From a bacterium (lineage in GTDB: Bacteria > Elusimicrobiota > Elusimicrobia > UBA1565 > UBA9628): a DNA stretch of 14,098 bases. The DNA is taken from positions 1 to 14,098 of the forward strand of contig JAJYFI010000011.1 of assembly GCA_021790955.1 (NCBI GenBank), written 5' to 3'. Of this stretch, positions 1 through 4,911 are shown in pieces (positions within the stretch are counted from its first letter, which is position 1; each line of letters starts with the position of its first letter). The notes under the pieces were generated by a model that saw nothing but the letters and a program-made list of their open reading frames with translations, was not told the origin of the DNA and ran no database searches. The position numbers and the translations under genes are program-made.

Positions 1-147
1 GGGTGGTGCGACGCGGAAATGCCTTCATCATGGCCAGCAGGCCTTCGGGCAACTGGGCCTGTTCGGCAATGGAGAGCCGGAGTGACTCAAGCTCATCGCG
101 TTTGGGAAGGCGGGCGTTCCAGAGGAGGAAAACCACTTCCTCAAAAT
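1..147 (-). pseudogene. Citrate synthase-like fragment (N-terminal part, cut by window edge)
   Basis: Reading the - strand from about 147 down to 1 gives an open frame with FEEVVFLLWNARLP, then DELESL, LPEGLL and MMKAFP. This is the pattern of the small-domain N-terminal part of citrate synthases (FEEVxxLLWNGxLPT...LP...LLKAFP). That enzyme condenses oxaloacetate and acetyl-CoA in the TCA cycle. The catalytic histidines and aspartate would lie beyond the left edge and are not visible. The expected upstream residues (RGYxIxDLAE...) are absent. Instead the frame runs without a stop into sequence resembling IspE, with the switch at or near the FEEVVF codons (about 128-147). I call it a fragment, not an intact gene. 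The family assignment rests on motif memory only. Confidence 0.55.
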
Positions 148-338
148 CGTTGACCGCCCGCACGCACTCCGGTTGCCAAGCTATCGACTGGAAACTAAAT
201 ATTTTATTTTCCTGCAACGGAGTTGTCAAACGGGGGGCCAGGCGGCGGTAGGCGTCGGCGGTGGAAACGTGGACGGCGGGGGCGAGCAGGATGCCGGAGC
301 GCGGGGGAAGGTCGGGGAGCGGGAAAAGCTCGTCGCCG
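128..338 (-). pseudogene. IspE-like fragment (4-diphosphocytidyl-2-C-methyl-D-erythritol kinase, internal part)
   Basis: On the - strand, from about 338 down to 130, the frame reads GDELFPLPDLPPRSG, LLAPAVHVSTADAYRRL, LTTPLQENKIFSFQS and AVNDFEEVVF. This matches the C-terminal half of GHMP-family IspE kinases (PLPxLPP...PxxxVSTAxAYRAL...NDFExVVF), which phosphorylate CDP-methylerythritol in the isoprenoid MEP pathway. The ATP-binding N-terminal half is missing, because the DNA above about 338 codes on the opposite strand for 6-phosphogluconolactonase. The C-terminal MTGSGSA-type GHMP motif is also missing, replaced in frame by citrate-synthase-like sequence. The stretch 186-232 is noticeably AT-rich compared with its surroundings. 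Both ends are therefore broken. It could be a chimeric join or a pseudogene remnant. Confidence 0.55.
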
Positions 339-589
339 CCAACTGGGTTGAGAAGCTTGGCGCCCATCGCATCACGCTGACGCTGCGCCTCATCAACAAC
401 GCCGCCCGCGTCCTGTTCCTCGTGACGGGGCCCGACAAGGCCAAGGCTCTTGAGTCCGTGCTCCGGGGCCCTTGGCGGCCGGCGGAACTTCCGGCCCAGG
501 CCGTGCGCCCGACCGCGGGGGGGCTCCTATGGCTCGCCGACGCGGCGGCGGCTTCTTCGTTTGGCCGGGGCGGCGAGCCTCGCGCCTGA
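329..589 (+). pseudogene. 6-phosphogluconolactonase C-terminal fragment
   Basis: The + frame from about 329 to the TGA at 587-589 encodes LVAANWVEKLGAHRITLTL, then NNAARVLFLVTG, DKAKAL and LPAQAVRP, ending GLLWLADAAAA plus a short tail. This is the conserved C-terminal third of 6-phosphogluconolactonases (SugarP_isomerase fold), which hydrolyse 6-phosphogluconolactone in the oxidative pentose phosphate pathway. A full-length protein is about 230-260 residues; only about 87 are present. The frame stays open upstream, but those residues (Gly/Arg-rich) do not resemble the family, and no other + frame at 230-320 supplies the missing N-terminus or the GHTASLFPG-type motif. The last residues are encoded inside the left arm of a large hairpin (569-611). 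It converges on the aldo/keto reductase gene. Confidence 0.7.
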
Positions 590-611
590 TCGTCCCGCGA
601 GGCTCGCCGCC
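569..611. terminator. Strong hairpin between convergent genes
   Basis: There is a perfect 16-bp inverted repeat, arms 569-584 and 596-611, with an 11-base loop. It spans the stop codon of the 6-phosphogluconolactonase fragment and lies just past the stop of the convergent aldo/keto reductase gene (624). It has no clear T-tract on either side, so it is either an atypical bidirectional terminator or an mRNA 3'-end stabiliser. The arms are seen directly; the role is inferred. Confidence 0.5.
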
Positions 612-623
612 GGCCTGGCCTTC

Positions 624-1706
624 TCAGCGCGTCACCAAGACCGACTCGCGCACCCTGACGCCGCCGGCCATCGTCGTGCGCTGCTCCGGCGTGAAGAAGG
701 TATAGGGATAAACGCCCGCGAGGCGCCCCACCTCGTCGAGGCGGCGCTTCTGCTCAAGCGGTATCTCGAACTCGAGCGAGGCCAGGAGATCCCCCAGCTG
801 GCCCGTCTCGGTCGCTCCGATGATGGTCGAGTCCACCTGCGGCTGGGAGCTGACCCAATTGATCGCGACCTGGGCGGGGGAGCGGTGAAGCTCGCCTGCG
901 ACCTCCTGGAGGACGCGCAGGATGCTCCATTCCTTGTCGGAGAAGCGCGGGGTGAGGAGATTCCCCTGGTCCTGCATGACCTGGATGCGCCCTTTGCCGG
1001 TGACGCCGACGCCCGAGCGCTGGTATTTCCCCGTGAGAAAGCCTCCGGCCAGCGGGCTCCAAGCGCAGATCCCCATCCCGAGGTGACGGGCCGTGGGGAT
1101 GTGCTCGCGCTCGATGTCCCTCTCAACGAGAGAATATTCCATCTGCATCGAACAAAGCCTCTCCCAGCCCCGCCATTGGGCCAAGGTCTGCGCCCGCGCG
1201 GCGTACCAGGCGGGGGTGTTGCTGAAGCCGATATAGCGGACCTTGCCGAAATGGACCAGATTGTCCATGGTGGACATGACTTCCTCGACATGGGTCGCCG
1301 TGTCCCAGGCTTGGAGCCAGTAGAGATCGATGTAATCGGTCTGCAGCCGGCGAAGCGAGGCGTCGATCGAGGCCATGATGTGCTTGCGTCCGTTGCCGCC
1401 GCCATTGGGGTCCCCGGGCGAGGTGTTGAAGGAGAATTTGCTCGCGAGCACGACGCGTTCGCGACGGCCCTGCTCCTTGAGGAACCGACCCACGATCTCC
1501 TCGCTTTTGCTGTTGGTGTAGTTGTCGGCAGTGTCGATGAAGTTGCCGCCCGCGTCCAGATAGCGAGAGAGCATTTGCCGCGCCGTGTTTTCGTCGCAAC
1601 CCCAGCCCCACTCCGTGCCAAAGGTCATGGTGCCCAGGCAAAGGGGCGAGACCCGCAGGCCGCTTTTGCCCAGCAGCCCGCATTCCGCCAAAGACTTGTT
1701 TTCCAT
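624..1706 (-). CDS. Aldo/keto reductase family protein with His-to-Gln change in the catalytic tetrad
   Basis: A 360-residue protein with the aldo/keto reductase (AKR) TIM-barrel pattern: GLRVSPLCLGTMTFG (about 17-30), NFIDTADNY (55-63), VVLASKF (86-91), DYIDLYW (124-130), VRYIGFSN in the middle and STIIGATETGQL near the C-terminus for NADPH binding. Family members reduce carbonyls with NADPH in the cytoplasm; the substrate cannot be told here. Of the tetrad, Asp58, Tyr63 and Lys90 are present. The usual histidine in the LYWxHxWD motif is Gln132 (CAA, 1311-1313 on the + strand). Activity may therefore be altered, as in Kv-beta subunits where this His is Asn. The ATG at 1706 has an AGGAGG Shine-Dalgarno site 8 bases upstream. 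The gene lies 86 bases downstream of rtcB on the same strand, but the strong ribosome site and an intervening hairpin suggest partly independent expression. Confidence 0.93.
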   Translation of the reverse strand: MENKSLAECGLLGKSGLRVSPLCLGTMTFGTEWGWGCDENTARQMLSRYLDAGGNFIDTADNYTNSKSEEIVGRFLKEQGRRERVVLASKFSFNTSPGDPNGGGNGRKHIMASIDASLRRLQTDYIDLYWLQAWDTATHVEEVMSTMDNLVHFGKVRYIGFSNTPAWYAARAQTLAQWRGWERLCSMQMEYSLVERDIEREHIPTARHLGMGICAWSPLAGGFLTGKYQRSGVGVTGKGRIQVMQDQGNLLTPRFSDKEWSILRVLQEVAGELHRSPAQVAINWVSSQPQVDSTIIGATETGQLGDLLASLEFEIPLEQKRRLDEVGRLAGVYPYTFFTPEQRTTMAGGVRVRESVLVTR

Positions 1707-1714
1707 TGTCGTTT

Positions 1715-1720
1715 CCTCCT
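1715..1720 (-). promoter_or_regulatory. Shine-Dalgarno site of the aldo/keto reductase gene
   Basis: AGGAGG on the - strand, 8 bases before the ATG at 1706. It is a perfect anti-16S match and fixes the start. It contrasts with several other genes here that have no recognisable ribosome site. Confidence 0.8.
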
Positions 1721-1733
1721 CGATCGATCGCCG

Positions 1734-1769
1734 CTTGAGGACCCCGACGACGTCGGGCGGCCCTTCAAG
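1734..1769. terminator. Hairpin between rtcB and the aldo/keto reductase gene
   Basis: An imperfect inverted repeat: outer arms CTTGA-GG / CC-TTCAAG with one bulge, and an inner perfect CCCGAC / GTCGGG with a 3-base loop. It lies in the 86-base gap after the rtcB stop (1793). No T-run follows on the - strand, so termination may be weak. It may act as a processing or attenuation structure separating rtcB from the downstream reductase gene. Confidence 0.35.
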
Positions 1770-1792
1770 TCAGGATAGGAGGGCGCAACGAT

Positions 1793-3223
1793 TCAGCCTT
1801 TGACGCAGATCATTGGCGCAAGGCGCAGGAGCCTGCGCGCAAGCCCCGCCCTTTCCGTCGCCTCGGCGACCGCGTCGACGTCCTTGTAGGCTCCGGGAGC
1901 CTCCTCGGCGACCCCCCGCATCGAAGGGCTTTCGATGAGGACGCCGCGCGAGGCCAGCTCCTTGACCAGCTGCGCTCCCCGCCACTGTTTGGCCGCTTGA
2001 TGGCGGCTCATCGCGCGGCCCGCGCCGTGGGCGGCCGAGGCGAAGGCCGTTTTCTCGCTCTCGGCCGTGCCGAGAAGGATGTGGGAAGCCGTTCCCATCG
2101 TCCCTCCGATGAGCACCGGCTGGCCAAAGGGGCGCAGGGCCTCCGGGAGCTCGGGCCTTCCGGGGCCGAAGGCGCGGGTCGCCCCCTTGCGATGGACGTA
2201 GAGCGATCGCCGCCGGCCTCCCGCCTCGTGCTCCTCGAGCTTGCAGGTGTTGTGCGAGACGTCGTAGAACACGTCGAGGCTCGCCTGGGGAAGGACCTCG
2301 GCGAAGGCGATCCGGGCGAGGTGGGTCAAAATCTGGCGATTGGCGAGGGCGCAGTTGATGGCGGCCCGCATCGCGCCCAGATAAGATTGCCCGAGAGGGG
2401 ACTTGATCGGGGCGCAGGCAAGATCCCGCTCCGGGAGCGTCAAGCCGAAGCGCGGCGCCGCTTCCGCCATGCGGCTGACGAATTCGGTCCCGACCTGGTG
2501 CCCCAGCCCTCGCGAGCCGCAGTGCAAGCTCACGAGCACGTCGCCCACGGAGAAGCCCATCGCCGCCGCCGCTCGATCGTCGTAGACGAGGCTTACGCGC
2601 TGGACTTCCATGTAGTGGTTGCCGGAGCCGAGGGTGCCCATCTCGTCGCGCTGGCGTCGGCGGGCCTGGCGGCTGATCTCGGCCGGATCGGCGCCTTCCA
2701 TGCGGCCGCGCTCCTCGACGCGGTCAAGGTCGTCGGGCCGCCCGAAGCCGCGGCCGACGGCCCAGCGCGCGCCGTTTTCAAGCATGCGGTCGAGTTCCCG
2801 GTCATCGAGATGAAGCGAGCCGGTGCTTCCGACGCCGGCCGGGATGGCCGCGGCGAGCGTTCGAGCCAATCGGGCGCGGACGCTTTCGATCTCAGGGACG
2901 CGAAGGCCGGTCTTCAAGGCCCGCACCCCGCAGGAGATGTCGAAGCCGACTCCTCCCGCCGAGACTACGCCCCCTTCGTCGGGATCAAAGGCCGCCACGC
3001 CGCCGATCGGGAAGCCGTAGCCCCAATGGGCGTCCGGCATGGCGTAGGCCGCCTCCACGATGCCTGGCAGGCAGGCGACGTTCGAGATTTGCTCGGCCAC
3101 TTTCTCGTCCATCTCCCTGATGAGGGATTCGCCCGCGAAAATGACGGCCGGGACGCGCATGTCCCCGCGTTTGGGCATTTCCCAGGAGTAATCCGAGCGG
3201 CGGGCAAGTTTGGAGATATTCAT
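1793..3223 (-). CDS. rtcB: RtcB-type tRNA/RNA-splicing ligase
   Basis: A 476-residue protein of normal family length. RtcB is a GTP- and Mn2+-dependent ligase that joins RNA 2',3'-cyclic phosphate or 3'-phosphate ends to 5'-OH ends, in tRNA splicing or RNA repair in the cytoplasm. Metal- and guanylate-binding signatures are all visible: GFDISCGVR (Asp95, Cys98), GSGNHYMEV (His203), LHCGSRGLGHQ (His234), YDVSHNT (His324) and the guanylylated histidine in AHGAGRAMSR (His399). YVHRKGATRAFGPGRPE (about 342-358) is also conserved. The ATG at 3223 lies one base after the archease stop codon and has no Shine-Dalgarno site, so translation is probably coupled to archease. The partner gene upstream encodes the activator of RtcB, which strongly supports the assignment. 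I see no RtcA or RtcR regulator in the window. Confidence 0.97.
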   Translation of the reverse strand: MNISKLARRSDYSWEMPKRGDMRVPAVIFAGESLIREMDEKVAEQISNVACLPGIVEAAYAMPDAHWGYGFPIGGVAAFDPDEGGVVSAGGVGFDISCGVRALKTGLRVPEIESVRARLARTLAAAIPAGVGSTGSLHLDDRELDRMLENGARWAVGRGFGRPDDLDRVEERGRMEGADPAEISRQARRRQRDEMGTLGSGNHYMEVQRVSLVYDDRAAAAMGFSVGDVLVSLHCGSRGLGHQVGTEFVSRMAEAAPRFGLTLPERDLACAPIKSPLGQSYLGAMRAAINCALANRQILTHLARIAFAEVLPQASLDVFYDVSHNTCKLEEHEAGGRRRSLYVHRKGATRAFGPGRPELPEALRPFGQPVLIGGTMGTASHILLGTAESEKTAFASAAHGAGRAMSRHQAAKQWRGAQLVKELASRGVLIESPSMRGVAEEAPGAYKDVDAVAEATERAGLARRLLRLAPMICVKG

Positions 3224-3224
3224 T

Positions 3225-3671
3225 CTACACGTCGACGACGCACTGGACCGTCCAAAGCCCTCGTTGCCGCCACCGCCCGATGTCGAGCGCGGTGAGGGTG
3301 GCGCCCTTGGGCTCGACGGCTGGGGCGTGGCGGCGCGGGTCCGCCTTTTCCCCTTTGATAACGGCTTTGAGGCGCAGCCCGCGGCTGCGGACAGAAAAAC
3401 GCGAAAACAGCATCTTGCGGGCGGACATTTCGGCGATCACCGCGTTGAGCCAGGCGACAAGGAGAAGCTCCTGGTCCGCGGCTGAGCAGGAGACCGTCAC
3501 GCGTTGGACGGGCTTGACCCGCTTGGGATTGCAGACGACGGCGGTCAGCGCGAGCGCCGCCTGCTCGAATGCCTTGTCGCGGCTGGGACCGATTCCGCGG
3601 ACGCCGATGTCGGCTCCGTGGGAAAAATGTTCCCAGCGGGCTTCGCGCCGTTTTGTCTTGATAGGATCCAT
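3225..3671 (-). CDS. Archease, RtcB cofactor
   Basis: A 148-residue protein from the ATG at 3671. An in-frame TTG at 3701 would add 10 residues but is less likely, since archeases begin near the WEHFxHxADIG motif. Archease binds metal ions and speeds RtcB guanylylation, letting it turn over repeatedly. Visible family features are RWEHFSHGADIGVRGIG (12-28, acidic residue Asp21), AFEQAALAL, LLVAWLNAVIAE (helix after the DQE motif), and the acidic C-terminus VVDV (Asp147). The stop codon lies one base before the rtcB ATG. The two form a tight archease-rtcB operon, a known pairing. Upstream is the terminator of the preceding peptidase gene, so the operon promoter should lie in about 3672-3723. 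A TTGACG box is present at 3718-3723 but no good -10 box follows. Confidence 0.93.
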   Translation of the reverse strand: MDPIKTKRREARWEHFSHGADIGVRGIGPSRDKAFEQAALALTAVVCNPKRVKPVQRVTVSCSAADQELLLVAWLNAVIAEMSARKMLFSRFSVRSRGLRLKAVIKGEKADPRRHAPAVEPKGATLTALDIGRWRQRGLWTVQCVVDV

Positions 3672-3721
3672 GGCCTTGGCTTGCCGGAACACGACGGCCA
3701 AGGGGGCCGGGCCGAGGCGTC

Positions 3722-3753
3722 AAAAAGCCCCGCCCGGGCCCGGGCGGGGCTTT
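3722..3753 (-). terminator. Rho-independent terminator of the first C1 peptidase gene
   Basis: A perfect 15-bp inverted repeat at 3724-3753 (AAAGCCCCGCCCGGG and its complement, no loop base left over), with the T-run on the - strand extended to five by 3722-3723. It begins about 22 bases after the peptidase stop codon (3776). A GC-rich stem plus a T-run is the classic intrinsic terminator form. Being palindromic with A/T flanks, it could also stop transcription in the other direction. Confidence 0.85.
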
Positions 3754-3775
3754 CGATGGTCCAGAAACGCTTTGT

Positions 3776-4765
3776 TTAGAAGTCGAAGAAGGCCGCTTCC
3801 GACGCGACGTTGTTGCAGCGTTTGCCCTTGGCGTCGGTCATCTTCGAGCGCATGTAGCCGGACTCGCCCCAAGACGTTCCCCAGCTGTTGCGCAGGATCC
3901 AGATGCCTTTGCCTGCGGGAAGATTCCCGTCCTTATCGAAGGCGGCGCCCTGGTTATCCCAGCCCACGATGTTGATCATGTGGTCCGGCTGGGCCATCAC
4001 GCAGCCGTTGTAGACGCCGCTGCGATAGTCTTCCCAGTCGCCGGCGCCGGCGGCCACGACGATCGAGACGGGCTTGCCGTTCTGTGTCATGTAGGTCTCG
4101 ATGTCCCGGACCGAGGGGCCCTTGCCCGGCTTGCCCATCATGTGCCAGCCCTTGATGTGGGCGGCGAGGGGGAGATTTTCTTTGCACTGGCCCGCGCCCT
4201 GGGCGTAGGGACAGGATTTCCACAGAGGCTGCCCTCCCGGGGTGACGAAGTCGTTCGCGGAGTCGAAGTCCCCGCCGTTGCAGCCGTCGGACTCCTTCGA
4301 GTTGTCGATGAGCCACTCCTGCGAGAGGCGGCCTGGGTCATTGCCCATGAGGGCGTGACCGTCCCGGTGCGTCGCCGTCAGGCTGAAGGCCCAGCAGGAG
4401 CCGCACTGGCCCTGATCCTCAATTTGGGTCAGGCGGGATCGCAGGTCCATCGTGCTCGGAATGGCCGCCTCGATGGACGACATCCCGGGCTCGGGGGTGA
4501 AGGACTGGTAGGTCGCGACGCGGTTGGGATTGGGCCGATACCCCATGGCGTGGCGCACGCCGATCGTCGAGATCTCGTAGGTCTTGTGGAAATCGACCCC
4601 GGGGGCGTTTTGGCCGGGAATCGACTTGGGGACGCCAAGCGTCCCGACGACGGCGCCGACACGAGGGCCTCCCTGGTCGAAATCGACCTTGTCCGCAGCG
4701 GCGCTCGGGGCGCCGACAGCGAAAGTCCACACTGCTATAAGTCCGATCAGATATCTGCTGAGCAT
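3776..4765 (-). CDS. Secreted papain-family (C1A) cysteine peptidase
   Basis: A 329-residue preprotein from the ATG at 4765, chosen because AGGAGG lies 5 bases upstream. The adjacent ATG at 4768 is only 2 bases from it, and a longer open frame to 4819 has no support. Residues about 3-24 form a hydrophobic signal peptide ending near PSAAA-DK, so the protein is exported. A pro-region of about 75-80 residues lacks a recognisable I29 inhibitor motif. The catalytic domain has the oxyanion Gln118 and nucleophile Cys124 in DQGQCGSCWAF, SDGCNGGDF (disulfide loop), His262 in PDHMINIVGWD and Asn293 in RNSWGTSWGESGYM. All papain residues are intact, so an active endopeptidase is expected. It is a single-gene unit: its own candidate promoter upstream and a strong terminator downstream. 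It lacks the accessory modules seen in the second C1 peptidase (9872-11641). Confidence 0.93.
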   Translation of the reverse strand: MLSRYLIGLIAVWTFAVGAPSAAADKVDFDQGGPRVGAVVGTLGVPKSIPGQNAPGVDFHKTYEISTIGVRHAMGYRPNPNRVATYQSFTPEPGMSSIEAAIPSTMDLRSRLTQIEDQGQCGSCWAFSLTATHRDGHALMGNDPGRLSQEWLIDNSKESDGCNGGDFDSANDFVTPGGQPLWKSCPYAQGAGQCKENLPLAAHIKGWHMMGKPGKGPSVRDIETYMTQNGKPVSIVVAAGAGDWEDYRSGVYNGCVMAQPDHMINIVGWDNQGAAFDKDGNLPAGKGIWILRNSWGTSWGESGYMRSKMTDAKGKRCNNVASEAAFFDF

Positions 4766-4770
4766 CATCG

Positions 4771-4776
4771 CCTCCT
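4771..4776 (-). promoter_or_regulatory. Shine-Dalgarno site of the first C1 peptidase gene
   Basis: AGGAGG on the - strand, 5 bases before the second of two tandem ATG codons (4765). The first ATG (4768) would be only 2 bases away, so this site decides the start. Confidence 0.7.
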
Positions 4777-4804
4777 GTTGGAGCCGTCTCTTAGTGGTCC
4801 ATCC

Positions 4805-4848
4805 GTGCAATCGCTGCACAATAGCAAAATTGTGGGCTGCGTGATCAA
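4805..4848 (-). promoter_or_regulatory. Candidate promoter with small inverted repeat, first C1 peptidase gene
   Basis: On the - strand, TTGATC (4843-4848) and TATTGT (4818-4823, preceded by an extended TG-N) are 19 bases apart, followed by the inverted repeat GTGCA-N5-TGCAC (4805-4819) at the expected start of transcription. The repeat could be an operator. The spacer is longer than ideal, so this is a weak call. Confidence 0.35.
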
Positions 4849-4868
4849 CACGCGCCTGAGGCTATGGT

Positions 4869-4911
4869 CCCAAAAATCGTTTGGGTCTTTAGGCCTAGCG
4901 GACTCGGCCTA
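4869..4911. terminator. Possible terminator region after the glycoside hydrolase gene
   Basis: Two small hairpins in tandem: TAGGCC-N10-GGCCTA (4890-4911, overlapping the glycoside hydrolase stop codon) and CCCAAA-N5-TTTGGG (4869-4885). Neither has a clean stem plus T-run on the - strand, so this is tentative. Confidence 0.3.

Noticed and set aside
450..1778. 442-codon + frame across the aldo/keto reductase gene
   Set aside because: It is antisense to an unmistakable AKR gene with a good ribosome site, and its composition is typical of a shadow frame.
1997..3295. 432-codon + frame across rtcB
   Set aside because: It is antisense to rtcB, which shows every catalytic motif. The + translation has no family resemblance.
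3672..3701. TTG start adding 10 residues to archease
   Set aside because: There is no ribosome site and the ATG at 3671 matches the usual archease N-terminus. It cannot be fully excluded.
4766..4819. Upstream start for the first C1 peptidase
   Set aside because: The extra residues would bury the signal peptide behind a charged leader, and the AGGAGG site points to 4765.
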